From NCBI GenBank assembly GCA_009746045.1, contig RPFO01000076.1, forward strand, positions 4,645,775 through 4,705,774: a stretch of 60,000 nucleotides of DNA, given 5' to 3'. Every line of letters starts with the position of its first letter. The first letter of the stretch is position 1. This document shows positions 31,261-41,777 of this stretch, one piece after another. The notes under the pieces were generated by a model. The model was not told the DNA's origin and searched no databases. It saw nothing but the letters and a program-made list of their open reading frames with translations. Source of the DNA: Mesostigma viride. Its lineage: Eukaryota > Streptophyta > Mesostigmatophyceae > Mesostigmatales > Mesostigmataceae. Made by a program: the position numbers and the translations under genes.

Positions 31261-32397
31261 ATGTCTGGTTCATCGTCAAGCAGCCACGGTGCTGGTGAGG
31301 CGAACGAGCAGAGAGACGCGCAAGCGTTTTTCCCCTACCGTAACCAAGCAAACGCTCCAACATTCGTGCAAGCGGCCTACGTAGCGAGGCACTTGGCAGA
31401 AGAGGGGTGGGTGGCGGTGAGTGGGGGAGGCAACAGGCCAGCGGCGGCGGACCCGATTATACAACGGGCTCGCGTCGTGATTTCTCCAGGTGAGACGGGG
31501 CGAGTGGCGGTGGAAGAGTTGGTGCGCATTCGGGACGCGCTAGCTGAAACTGCTAATCGTGTGGAGGTCGCTTATCAGGGCGCCCATATCACGCTTGCCG
31601 GTCTCGACCTTGCCAGGGAGGCGCTTAGCCAGATCGTGGCAACAGCGCTCGGCAGCACCAGACTGTTCAACCACTGGGTGGCGACAGCAGTGCTAGGAGA
31701 GGGGGTACCAGACGCCGACATCATCCGGAACGCGCGTGCTCGGGAGACGGTAAATCCTTGGAGCACGGCGGAGGTATTTGCCCAAACCATTGAGAATCTT
31801 GTTGCTGTCCTTTTGCAAGAGTCGAGAGGGTACGCAGACAGGTTCTATATTACCACGCAGCCTTTCGGAGTGTACTCCAGGCTTGATACACCGAGGCCGG
31901 AAACCACCACTGCGTGGGGTCCGGAGGTGGAGATTGTCGCAGGGGTCGAGAAGACGCCTGAAGACGTCCATTTTGAGTGGACTGACAAGCCAGAGGGCTC
32001 CGTCAAGCGCTCAGCCCAGCAGATAAACGAGGGCGACGGCACTACCGAGACCTACGAGGCAAGGCAGAGAGCTGATCTGCATATCCCTCGTGAGGCGACT
32101 CACGAGTACGACCGTTACGGCCGAGGCGAGCAGAACGAGCTTGTCGGCGGCGGTAAGCGGTGGTTGCGCAATCTTGCTTGGCATCGCAACCCAGGCGAGA
32201 CACAACATCCAGTCGAACGCAAGGAAGACGGGCGACCTGTGACCTGCGTGCTGGGAGAGTTTAACCCAGACCTCCAGATTGTCGCAGAGGCAGCAGCAGC
32301 CACATCGGTTGCTGAGGGTGTTGAGCAGCGTCCAGACCGTGAGGAGGGGCAGGCGAGTGCAAGCCAGGAGGCGGCCTCGTCTGGAGTAAGTGCGTGA
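31261..32397 (+). CDS. Element G ORF1, intact 378-codon unrecognised protein
   Basis: The start ATG at 31261 (MSGSSSSSHGAGEANEQRD) matches MSAEARV of B and D in position, a short distance after the LTR. An in-frame upstream ATG lies within the LTR and is less likely. Conserved blocks: FFPYRNQANAPTFVQAAYVA, EEGWVAVSGG, SPGETGRVAVEELVRIRD, EVAYQGAHITLAGLDLARE, GSTRLFNHWVATAVLGEGV, AEVFAQTIENL, AQQINEGDGTTETYEARQ. The C-terminal 60 residues are Ala/Glu/Gln-rich. It appears helical and soluble. No signal peptide, membrane segment or zinc finger. This is the best-preserved copy, and conservation with B and D shows a real protein. The stop at 32395-32397 is 54 bases before gag. Confidence 0.8.
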   Translation: MSGSSSSSHGAGEANEQRDAQAFFPYRNQANAPTFVQAAYVARHLAEEGWVAVSGGGNRPAAADPIIQRARVVISPGETGRVAVEELVRIRDALAETANRVEVAYQGAHITLAGLDLAREALSQIVATALGSTRLFNHWVATAVLGEGVPDADIIRNARARETVNPWSTAEVFAQTIENLVAVLLQESRGYADRFYITTQPFGVYSRLDTPRPETTTAWGPEVEIVAGVEKTPEDVHFEWTDKPEGSVKRSAQQINEGDGTTETYEARQRADLHIPREATHEYDRYGRGEQNELVGGGKRWLRNLAWHRNPGETQHPVERKEDGRPVTCVLGEFNPDLQIVAEAAAATSVAEGVEQRPDREEGQASASQEAASSGVSA

Positions 32398-32451
32398 GCC
32401 TGAGTGGGTTCCAGCAGCCATATCTGCGTGTGTTTTCTGTGGTATTCTATA

Positions 32452-33780
32452 ATGCTTCGTAACACGCGCGGGGGCGGCAGCGGGAGCGGGGCGGGAGCGG
32501 GGGATGGCGGGGGTGAGGCAAGGGCAGACACGGGAGGCCCCGCCAACGTCGTGCCAGAGGGACAGGCAATCCCAACGGCAGAGGGCGTCAATGGCAGGAG
32601 GGCGTCCAACCGGAAGAGGAAAGAGGTGGCACAAGGGGAGGAGCGTGCAGGGTGGCCAACCGACGGCGTGGTGCTGACGGGGGAGGGCCAGAATGATGCT
32701 GAACGGCAAGCACCTGGTAAGAGACCATGTGTGCCTCCGTCTGGTGTTCCTGCAGCTCATGTTCCTGCGCCATTAGCACCAGTAGGAGCTGCTGTCATTG
32801 GCAGTGACCCTCGTGCTTTGCCTGGGACTAGACCTCATATGAGTGCTGTGGCTGTGATGAATGGCCAGAAGCCTCTCAAGCCTCCTGTGGGACAGGAAGA
32901 GCTAGACAAGTGGTTGGAGGATATGGAGCTAGTTTCATGCTCTGTAGATCCCACTGTCAACCTTGTGCAGGTATTCCACACATCCACGACTAATAGGGAT
33001 TCAAGTGAGAGGGTGAGGGACAAGGCTAGGCAGGCTGTCAAGGACAAGCTGACTTGGTCTCAGTTCCTAGAGGGCCTACGTCAGGAGTTTTCTGATAAGG
33101 TACTCAACCTCACTAATCACTATAAGCTCAGCTATGATACCTTTGAGATCAAGGGCACAATAGCTGAGGAGCTGCAGCGGCTCACACGCATCAGGGAGAA
33201 GGGGGCCAAGCATGGCTTCAATCTGACTGATAGAGCAGTGGCAGATTACTTCCTGGATCGCATGGGGCTGAGTGTGGATGGGAGAAATGCAGCTAGGATG
33301 TTTGCTGATCAGACAGATGGGACGTGGCCAGCCTTGCAAAAGGTTATTTTCAATATCCGTCCATCTGACAATGCTGCTTGCAAGGCAATCCAGGTGACTG
33401 GTGCCCCTTCAGCCTCCGCTCATCAGGTCCATGGTGACGCCCCTGGGCAGGGTGCTCAGGGAGAAACCAGACCTAGTAGGCGTCAGAGGGCTAACAGGCG
33501 CAGGCAGAATGGTAACCAGGGTGGCAAGGGCCAGCAGCAGGGATCCAAAGGCAAGGGTCAGCAGCAGGCTGGTGGTCACCAGGGTGGTCAGCAGAACAAG
33601 GGTGGCCAAGGGCAAGGCGAGAGCCAGGGCCAGGGCACCCAGGCCAGTCAAAGCAGCCAGAACCAGGGTGGCCTGAAGAAGGCTGCTGCTGGGAAGGATG
33701 ACAAGTGCTTTGGATGTGGCAGGACGGGTCATTGGCGACGTGACTGCCCAGACAAGGCCAAGTCTGCTGGAGCAGGCTCT
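32452..33780 (+). CDS. Element G gag, split by element F
   Basis: Starts MLRNTRGGGSGSG, the equivalent of MPRGKPGDG in D. The basic, low-complexity N-terminus is followed by the capsid-like core (ELDKWLEDMELVSCSVDPT, TWSQFLEGLRQEFSDKVLNL, ADYFLDRMGLSVDGRN), a Gln/Gly/Lys linker and the zinc knuckle CFGCGRTGHWRRDC. The frame is open without interruption to the insertion of F after GCTCT. After F (51938) it continues in the same frame for six codons to UGA at 51956-51958. Only an F-proximal stop is read in the present DNA. Confidence 0.88.
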
Positions 33781-34396
33781 AGTTAACGTAAAGAATTTAC
33801 GTTAGATGGATAGAGATTGTTACGCTCTTTCCAACGGCACCTTGAACGCCTCATTTGGTTAAGGAACGTAAAAGTTATGACGTTTCCTAGGCTGTGCCGA
33901 CAGTACCCGGCGCGCCACTGTGGGCGCGTACGGACACAGGATGTACAAGTGTCACTTTGATAGTCCGCAGGACGTTGACAGGACTTGTACAGGACTTGAT
34001 GGTCAATTGATAGGTAGGCGCACTGTAGCGCGCCAGGACCTATGAGACAATTGATGCTGAGTAGTGTACGGATAGGTCCACAGGACTAGCCGTATGGACA
34101 ATTGATAGATCTGCGCGCCAAAGGCGTGCCAGAGTCTGTGTAATCAATTGATTGACAGTTCGGCTGTGACAGTGCAGCTGATTACTTGGACGCGTCCCTA
34201 ACAACCTATATGTGTGACTTGGTCGCACCGGGACGCTAGTTCTTGCGTGCACGTTCTCTTGGCACTGCGACCCTGTCGTCTGTGCTGCGTGCAGTCTTGG
34301 AAGTGACGTGACTTACGTCTGTGTTTCCTGTTATTAATAAAGGCAACTTCCTGCAAGAACCATGGCGGAATTCGTGGCATTCTCACGCTTACAACT
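33781..34396 (+). repeat. 5' LTR of element F
   Basis: 616 bp, from AGTTAACGTAAAGAATTTACG to CTCACGCTTACAACT. The ends again read AGTT...AACT. An AATAAA signal is at about 34335. It is followed by CGTATTACACG, comparable with the sequence after the other 5' LTRs. Confidence 0.94.
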
Positions 34397-34943
34397 CGTA
34401 TTACACGCCTCGTTAAGGGGACTGGTCCCTTCTGACCACCCCAAAAGTGAACTCATGTAATAACATTGTAAGTCCACATGATATGTCCAGATTTGAGTTT
34501 GGGGCATCAAAACAACATGTTTGGGCATGCATCCCCCCACCTGTAGGGTTCATGACCCCTGGCTATACACCGGATGCCAGCATAATACGCTAAACCATAG
34601 GGTCCATGGCACCTAGCGCCTAGGTGCATGGCAAGACCAAATTCAATCAGCCATGATATTTTCTTTAAGTTCCCACTGTTTACAAAAAACCTGGCTAGTT
34701 GGGTCCCCAAAATGGTACTTCAAACTAGTAGGTGTTAAATTTTGACCTAAAAAGGGTCTTTTTTAGCACATAAAAAAATAAATCAAATCAATAACACATG
34801 TTATATGGCCAGTGGGGTTAAAATCAAATATTACATGGTGGGAAATGTATACCCACCAATTTTCAGCTCAATCTGACCAGTAAAACACATATATGATCAT
34901 GGTTATAGCCCTTTTCAGGACTTGGAAAAAACTGGAAAAACTG

Positions 34944-35453
34944 TCAATCAAGCACACTGTTGCCCCCCGTGTCATCACATGCTGCACAAAACCAGGGATC
35001 ACCAGGCACGGTGGACAGCGTGAAACCCAAGCACAACATGTGGCCCCCATGGTCGCCCGGATCCTGGTTGGAACACAAGAGAAAGGGGTTCACCTTCTTG
35101 TGCTCTGCACCGCCACACACCGTGCAGAGCACACTGTCACTGCCACTGTCACTGGCTTCCCCCCCCTTCCTGCCCCGCCACGGGCTGCCCGTAGATGGCA
35201 TAGCCACTGCCATGCTCATACTCCCCCCGGCCTTGTTATCCTTCCGCTTGCCCCCCTGGGCCTCAGTTTTTTTCTTCTTGCGCAGCCTGCGCCAGTTTGG
35301 GTCCCTCTTCTTGGCCTGCTGGCGTGCCCTCTCCAGCTTGAGGGAGGCCAGCTGCTCCTCCACAGCCGGTGTGACCGTGATTCCCAACCACATACTACCA
35401 TCCTCTGCACATATGGTACCTCCTATGTTCAAGGTTTGACGACGTTCTGACAA
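34944..35453 (-). CDS. Transposon K: PHD-like zinc finger ORF, probable C-terminal exon
   Basis: 169 codons. The first half is basic with a Lys/Arg-rich region (RRLRKKKKTEAQGGKRKD). Residues about 108-160 form a PHD-like finger: CTVC, then LLC, H-x2-C (HMLC) and WFCAAC. One cysteine of the second metal pair is missing or replaced by Asp (CSNQD), so metal binding may be altered. PHD fingers typically read histone H3 tails, and several transposases carry one at the C-terminus. The ATG at 35451-35453 may be internal to a longer spliced gene. No catalytic DDE motif was recognised between here and 36985. Confidence 0.55.
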   Translation of the reverse strand: MSERRQTLNIGGTICAEDGSMWLGITVTPAVEEQLASLKLERARQQAKKRDPNWRRLRKKKKTEAQGGKRKDNKAGGSMSMAVAMPSTGSPWRGRKGGEASDSGSDSVLCTVCGGAEHKKVNPFLLCSNQDPGDHGGHMLCLGFTLSTVPGDPWFCAACDDTGGNSVLD

Positions 35454-36823
35454 GAACTGCCCAAGTTACAACCATTCCAAGACGGCCACCCATGTAGACA
35501 CTACAAGGAAATTATAGTAACCATTCAGCCACACTAGCACCTCCTTCTTCATCAAAGACATCTGCAAACTGACCAAAGCACACATGATTAACTCTTGCAC
35601 GCTGACGGCAACACATGCTCAACGTGGGGGGTCATTGTGACAAGAACTACTCAAGTTGATGGGTTTCCTATATGACCACCTGACAAGGCGCTAAGGACCA
35701 CTCAGTAAGTTAGTAACCCCACAGTGCCACTTCATATGCCATCCAACATGCACCAAAACCATGCTGAGTATGTTTACAATGTACAAACGGGTGGCCACGC
35801 ACCTCATATGTGTTCATCATCCCTCCAGCATGGCCAGCCTTGTAAATATGTTCATAGCCTTGACGATGGTAGCCCTAACATGCCTAAGCAGCATTTCCTA
35901 TGTTTCTCCCAGGTTAGAGTGTAAGGTTGATGCCAACCAAGCTAATCAGCTCAACAACACCTCCTAAACTGTCCTCCCCGGCATGGATGACAAACTGGGA
36001 CTATGGAGGGCAAGGAACCAAGTAGGAACACGGTATATATAGCTTGCATGCAGTCATGCATGTCAACCATGGTTGGCTCAGCACATTGTAGTCTTGTCAC
36101 ATCATCATAACAAAGGAAAGCTCAAACAACCATTGGTGCCAGCTATCTACATGCAGTCACACAAATGCAATATCTCCAACATCATCATCACTATAACACT
36201 TCCATCCCTGCACGATAAAATGCAAAGAAACCATTGGCGGCCCTTCAGCGCATGAGCGCTGTGATGCCGCTGCGGCCTGCGAAGAGAGGGTGCGTCACTC
36301 TCAAACAACAAGAAGCGTCCATACGCACAACATCCTTGCCAGAACACGTTTTATGAAATGCCTTATACCTTCCCGAAGAGCTATAGGCTGCGACTGAAGC
36401 GGCCCTGATCACGACATCAACGAAAACAATCTAAAGCTGTCAGGTATTCGGCAACACAACGGCAAGCGACGGCAAGCTAGCTGGCGGAAACTGCCCAAAA
36501 AGAACGCAAAAAAAATCGAACGATGAGCTCATAGAAGAAGGCACTGATAGCATATAACATTCGCGACAAATCTGTAACTCGCCCTCGTAAATCCCTCGCC
36601 CAGGCGCGCAATAACAGCCGTTATTCCATGGACAGGTCAGACACGCACTGCGCAGGTCTGAACAATTACTTACCGATAATGGCCGAAAATATGGCAAAAA
36701 GCACCAGCTCGGTTTAGAATTCGATGCAACCGCCTGCTTCACGGTCAGAACAACCCCCAAAACCGCGATTTTACAGCCGCTATCATGAATTCTATTTCAT
36801 TCCGCGCGACCAAAAAATTCAGA

Positions 36824-36985
36824 TTACCCCCCATGCCGATGGCATAAAAAAACAACAGCGATATTGTAAACCAGCTGATTTCCGCCACAAACTAACATCA
36901 TAAACTCATCGTCTTTTAGATTCGAGTAAAATTTTTGCATTTCGCCTGCCCTAGTGTGGTAGTTTCGCCTGAACGCAGTCGCCAT
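36824..36985 (-). CDS. Transposon K: possible first exon
   Basis: The ATG at 36983-36985 opens 53 codons starting MATAFRRNYHTRAGEMQKFY, with KDDEFMMLV and ending HRHGG. The equivalent place in J has MATCF and, after stops, LKDDE and HRHGG, so this stretch is shared between the two elements and was probably coding. An open frame continues upstream to 37213, but that part covers the inverted repeat and ORF1 of F. The rest of the gene is not resolved. Confidence 0.4.
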   Translation of the reverse strand: MATAFRRNYHTRAGEMQKFYSNLKDDEFMMLVCGGNQLVYNIAVVFLCHRHGG

Positions 36986-37097
36986 GGCCACTTCCGCAAG
37001 GGGTGCGCGCACCGTGCACGTGAAATTTATGACCTTCGGTACCGGCGCGAATTTTTTGGCGCCAAAAAATTCGGAAGGGACCAGTCCCCTTAAAAAG

Positions 37098-37814
37098 ATG
37101 CCAAATTCTGAAGAATTCCGGATTCCCGCCGATGAGGAAATAGCCGCTCCGCCGGCTGGTCCTCCGTCAAGACCGACTGCGCCGTCGTGGCAGCAATTGC
37201 TCGACGAAGTCACGATCTCGCTCGACGAACTTCATCGTCGGCAGCGCGCAGTTCTTCCGTTGCTCGGGGATAACCCCGAGGACCCCGATTTGCCAGCACT
37301 GGTGCCGGCTATACGCGCATTGTTGGACCAGATTCGCAACATTTTATCGCAGTTTACGGTCCAGGTGCGGGGAGGTTTGCGGTCGGTGAACGAGGTCACC
37401 ACTGCCATCGAGGAGCTGGATAACGCCATCTCTTCGCTCACCGGTTACCAGAGAAACTTGCAAAACTGGGCATCGCTACGCACGGGGGGCGCGCCGGCGG
37501 TGTCGACAAATTTATTTCAGGATCTCGCGTTGCTGTCGCTGCTCACACGCGGCGTACGCAGTCGCGAACGCCAGGTTCTTATTAACCTGGTAGCTTTTCT
37601 CGCGTCTCTGCGAGAGTGGATTCCCGCAGGGTGGGAATTGTTATCCATTTTTACTCATCCTCTGCGCCTCGTCGCGCGTCGGGCGCGCGCAACTTTCGCG
37701 ACGGGAAGCACACCGGTTTTAATACATACCGGTGCAGGTCCGGCACACACGCCGGATATGGAGGATCCTGAGTTCACCTACGAGTACTGTGATTTCCGGG
37801 GCCTCGACTACTGA
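37098..37814 (+). CDS. Element F ORF1, unrecognised 238-codon protein
   Basis: Starts MPNSEEFRIPADEEIAAPP, just four bases after the right TTAA of transposon K. It is predominantly helical: SWQQLLDEVTISLDELHRR, LPALVPAIRALLDQIRNIL, NEVTTAIEELDNAISSL, LINLVAFLASLREWIPAGW. It ends in an acidic-aromatic tail (FTYEYCDFRGLDY). It occupies the same place as ORF1 of B, D and G but shows no obvious sequence similarity to them. Stop at 37812-37814, 163 bases before gag. An upstream in-frame ATG at 36984 belongs to K sequence and is rejected. No family recognised. Confidence 0.7.
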   Translation: MPNSEEFRIPADEEIAAPPAGPPSRPTAPSWQQLLDEVTISLDELHRRQRAVLPLLGDNPEDPDLPALVPAIRALLDQIRNILSQFTVQVRGGLRSVNEVTTAIEELDNAISSLTGYQRNLQNWASLRTGGAPAVSTNLFQDLALLSLLTRGVRSRERQVLINLVAFLASLREWIPAGWELLSIFTHPLRLVARRARATFATGSTPVLIHTGAGPAHTPDMEDPEFTYEYCDFRGLDY

Positions 37815-37977
37815 GTCAGCCAAATTTTTATCCAGTGCTCGTCGACATTTTGTCGAATTTTCGGCGGCAATTCGCGGGGGCGGCGGCGACACCGGCGCAG
37901 GCGGCAGTTGTGACAAAATTTTGTACATATTTTCTGCTGCTTTGCTAAGGTGTTCTTTGAATAGCTTGTAGTGCAGA

Positions 37978-38501
37978 ATGGCAGACGGGCGCCGTAGCAA
38001 AGGTGCCCCAGCCAGTGGGAATAATGGTGGTGCTGGTAGTGGGACCGCTCACGTAGATGACGTGGGGGTTACCGGAGAGATTACCAACATTCCTCACAAT
38101 AATAATAATGCACAAGCTGTTCATGGCTTTGATCTCACCACACAGGGTCTTTTAATTGTTAATCAGCTGCAGCCTGTAACCTCAGACTCCAAGCCTAAGC
38201 AGGCTGAAGAGTTTGTGGAAGGATTGGAAGGGTTCCCTAGCTTGTACGGTGGTACAAATTACTATCAAATCTGGATAGGAAGTAGCACTTTTGGCAAGTG
38301 TACTGACCAGATTAAGGACCTGACCAGGGAGTGCAAGAAGGCCAATAAGGCCTGGGCACTGTATGTAGCTGAGCTGAAGGAGCTGCTGGAAGACCAACGC
38401 AAGAAGGTCGGCATCCATTGGCAAGACAAGTATCAAGGGTGGGAGGTCAAAGGGGATCTCATCCAGAATTTCCTTAACTATTGCAAAATGGTTGAGGAAG
38501 G
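37978..38501 (+). CDS. Element F gag, N-terminal part (interrupted by H)
   Basis: Starts MADGRRSKGAPASGNNGGAG. A Gly/Asn-rich leader is followed by a capsid-like region (KPKQAEEFVEGLEGFPSLY, NYYQIWIGSSTFGKCTDQI, WEVKGDLIQNFLNYCKMVEE). The frame is cut by element H at the duplicated GAAGG (38497-38501). After H, at 46145, the gene resumes as RAHGFNVADNIALTNWLK in phase. The codons read past 38501 in the present DNA are LTR sequence. Confidence 0.85.
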
Positions 38502-38973
38502 AGTTAGTCTCCATGCTTTGCTGTAGACTAAGTCTCAAAGGCATTGTGAATACAACGTATGAATAAGCCTTGTAAACCCATGTTGGTATGTGAATATAAA
38601 TACCACGTGGGCTATGCAGATAGGGATGCTAGTCGAGTCGCATACGTTTCCCTAGATAGGTACTTTGGGTACTGAGGTACGTGACAGATGTCAGTACCCA
38701 GTATACGTAGTGTCCGGTCATTGGACGGTACTAGAGTATCCTAGATAGGGACCGTACTGCAGCGTGCTTTGATTTGTGATCGCACGATGCAGTGACTAGG
38801 CAGCTACCTGTCATCGTGCGGCCTCGGGCCAACGGTCTGCACCCAACGGTCACTGGCGGCGCAGCCGGTGAGAGGAACGTTGATAAAGGGTAAACCTATT
38901 TTCTAATGAACCAAGCAATTCATTGCTCCAAGCTTCAGTGTTCTCAAGCAATATATCCCACCGCATTCTAACT
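38502..38973 (+). repeat. 5' LTR of element H
   Basis: 472 bp, AGTTAGTCTCCATGC to CCGCATTCTAACT. Contains TATAAATACC near 38595 as a possible core promoter. The next bases are TGAATTTTATTTGC, unlike the CGTA sequence after the other 5' LTRs. Confidence 0.94.
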
Positions 38974-38991
38974 TGAATTTTATTTGCTACC

Positions 38992-40500
38992 ATGGCTATC
39001 ACGAACAAGAATGTCGCTAAGAAGCTTACCTACAACGAGGATGATGATGGGCAGGATCGGCGGATGCCCAGAGACAACAACAAGAAGCCGGCTGGCGATG
39101 CGGCCATTTCCAAGAAAAAGAAAAAGAACAAAAAGACTCACAATGGTTGCCAGGACGAGGGGACGGCGGCTGCAAAGCCGACCGACCTACCCCCCTCCCC
39201 TGCGAGGCCGGAGGCCGAGACGGCTCCCCCCGGGGAGACCGGCTTACCCTCGACTCCGGCGGCCGCCCCAGCCGCAACCACGGCTGGCGCGGCCATGGCT
39301 GCGGAGACCTCGGTGGTAAACCCCACTGAGGCTCCACAGTCCGGCCCCACGTTGCCATCTCTTCGGGAGCGTATGCCCCGTCAGACGGCCTCGGTGGCAC
39401 CGGACGGGACGATTACCTTTCGTCCCGCCACATCAAACCTTAATGTCCCTTTCGCCCAGGGACACAACCACATTGAGCTAACGTTTGGGCGACCCTCTGC
39501 GTCCCTTCTTCGCAAGAAGAAGGACATGGAGAGTATTAAACTCGCACGGGTGGTGCGAAAACCTGTGGAACCCATCGCGGACAACCAATGTCCGACGATG
39601 AGGTATCCGACACTGCCAGTCTCCCCGATGGGGAGACTGAGATCAATCTTACCCCAGCGCTCCTGGCGGTCGAGCAGGCCGCGCTGGTGGCAAATGAAGA
39701 ACGCCGAGCGCGGCAGCGGGACCGAGAGGTCCGCCGAGAGGCGGCTTTTCGGCTCGCCGCTAAGCGGCAAGAATATGAAGAGGAGCCGCCCGTCGCCTGG
39801 CTACCCACCAGGCGATGGCGGACGCGTACCGCGAGGCCACCCAGCGGTTACGTGACCTCTTAAAAAATGCTGACTATCCCATGCACTATGCGGACAGTCA
39901 AGACCTGGCCGAGCTTGCTCGGTCAGCACACTTTAAAACCATGTCCTCCATCACCCAAGCCAGGGTCACGGAGGCCATCTTGGCCAAACATGGGGTGGTA
40001 GCTGAAGAAGCCCCCCCGCTGGAAACCACCAGCAAGAAACCCTCTCCCCCCAACCCCTGCAGTACAAGGAGGGACTGCTGGCCCTGGGCGTGAGGAAGGG
40101 CAAAGAGGCGGACTGTCCAGTCCGGCCTGCTATGATCATGGGAGAACCACTCCCTGACATACCCGAGGATGAGGCTGCCTTTCAGGCAGCCCTCCGGGAG
40201 CATGAGGTACGCAAGGAGATGAAGCGTCTCATGCGGGAGGAGGCCAGGAGGAGAGCAGAGGCAGACACCCCTGCCCGCCCCTCCACCGATGGGGCTGGAC
40301 CCAGTGGGGTTACCCGGACACCCCCGGGCTCCCCCAGGGCCACCATGACCCCCCTCCCCCTCCCCCACCACCCCAGGTTCGCCCTGTGGGTTGGGGCCCC
40401 CTCCCAACCAGGGGGGGTGGCCAGGACCCCAGGAGGCCCTGGGGGGAGGTGCAGAGGTGCCACAGGCACCCAACAGGCCTGCTGAGGCCCCCCCAAGGAG
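38992..40500 (+). pseudogene. Element H leader ORF (ORF1 or Gag N-terminus), frameshifted
   Basis: The ATG at 38992, 18 bases after the LTR, starts MAITNKNVAKKLTYNEDDDG with a lysine-rich basic block (ISKKKKKNKKTHNG) and a long Ala/Pro-rich region. Frameshifts near 39590, 39840 and 40090 lead to a charged, coiled-coil-like segment (ALVANEERRARQRDREVRRE), then EHEVRKEMKRLMREEARRR, then Pro/Gly-rich sequence. It is unclear whether this is a separate ORF1 or the front of gag, since no stop, start and gap pattern like that of G can be recovered. No family recognised. Confidence 0.55.
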
Positions 40501-41777
40501 CGGGGATGTCCTGGAACAGCTCGCCATTCTCCAGGCCCAGCTGGCCTCGTTGCAAGATCAGCAGTTAACAGCTAACCAGCTGCAAACTGTCGAGGGCCTG
40601 CGCGCCCTGATGTCGCGGTATGAGCGGGGGACCATCAACCTGGACCCCACCCGCCTGCAACAAGCAACCGACGGCTTCTTGAGGGCCAACCCCCCTCTCA
40701 CAGGTGTGTTTAACCCTCATAAAAAGGAATCCAAAATCAATATTGCTGGCTTGCCTGAGGGTCACACTGTTGAACAAGCTAAGCAATTTTTTTTGCTTTG
40801 GAGTATGGGATGGAAGGTCTTAACCTTAGACATCAGTTTAAGGCTCTCAGGGCCTCCTCCACATTCCATCAATCATCTCCTGCAATCAGAGCATTGATTC
40901 AAACCTATCAGGAACGTACCCTGACACCTGAAGCAGCCATTGAACAGTGGCCTACCTTTATCACTGATCTGAAACAGCTAGTGCTTACCAATAACCACAT
41001 GGAAGCAGTAGAACGTTTCAACTGGCTTGCTGCATATAAGGTGAACAAGAATAACCTCTCTGGGGATGCAAAAACATACAGGGTAATGATTGAGAAAGAC
41101 CTTGAGCTTCTCAAGCTCCAACCAAGGTATCTCATCCACACCTGGCTAACAAAAGCTAATTTGCAACCTTCTGTCCTGGCTACCCTGCTTACAGGCCTCA
41201 AGTCCCTCTGGGACAACTTCAGAGCTGCCATGCTCTATATCGAGGAGGCAGTGGACCCCCTGGGTACTGGCAACAACCAGGCCCAGGACCCCAAGGTCCA
41301 GGGTGTCCAAGGCCACAAACGCAAGGGGCAGGCCAGCCAGGGGGGGCACCCAAGACCCACAAGTCCTCCCACCAAGGGGGCAGTGGCTCTCAGGGGCGTG
41401 GCAACACGTGGCACCGTGTGCCCCTGCATGGCAACCCCAACAACAACAACAACAACAACACAGCACAACAACAACAGGTCCCAGCAGGGCAATAACAACA
41501 ACAGGTCCCAACAGGGCCAAAACAACAACAACAACAGGTCCCAGCAGGGCCAGAACCGGTCCCAGCAGGGAAACAACAACAACAACAACAACAACAACCA
41601 CCTGGCAACCCTGGTCCATAAGGTGCCTGAGGTGCTTCCACGAGGGCACGCAGGCACAACTGCCCCAACAACGACTCCCTGGCCAACGTGGATCTCTGCC
41701 CGGGCTGCTGGCACGCACGTCATCCCCTGGGCCTCCAGGCAGCCGTTGCAACAGGCCTCGCTACCAAATCAATGTGA
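40501..41777 (+). pseudogene. Element H gag core with broken zinc knuckle
   Basis: A coiled-coil-like start (QLAILQAQLASLQDQQLTA) leads into a capsid-like region. Near 40790 a run of eight T marks a frame change. The second frame continues (HQFKALRASSTFHQSSPAIR, ERFNWLAAYKVNKNNLSGD, YLIHTWLTKANLQPSVLATL). Then comes an Asn/Gln repeat made of CAA triplets with RSQQG units (about 41440-41600). At 41624-41660 the residues CLRCFHEG and, after a further one-base shift, H and NCP make up a C-x2-C-x4-H-x4-C knuckle that no single frame can now encode. Confidence 0.7.

Larger units (their letters stand above)
34417..37089 (-). mobile_element. DNA transposon K (TTAA target, 16-bp inverted repeats)
   Basis: The left end GGGGACTGGTCCCTTC (34417-34432) is the exact reverse complement of the right end GAAGGGACCAGTCCCC (37074-37089). 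TTAA flanks both sides (34413-34416 and 37090-37093), which fits a TTAA target-site duplication as in the piggyBac and Kolobok superfamilies. It sits between the 5' LTR and ORF1 of element F. Minus-strand ORFs at its two ends (N-terminal at 36985, zinc-finger at 34944) suggest a split gene read leftwards. J (22433-24327) is a diverged relative. Confidence 0.85.

Noticed and set aside
36984-37097. Upstream extension of F ORF1 to an ATG at 36984
   Set aside because: This part is the terminal region of transposon K. The ORF1 start after the TTAA fits the element boundaries.
41146-41751. Val/Leu-rich and Cys-rich minus-strand ORFs, apparently membrane or metal-binding proteins
   Set aside because: They are antisense readings of the CAA repeat in the H gag.
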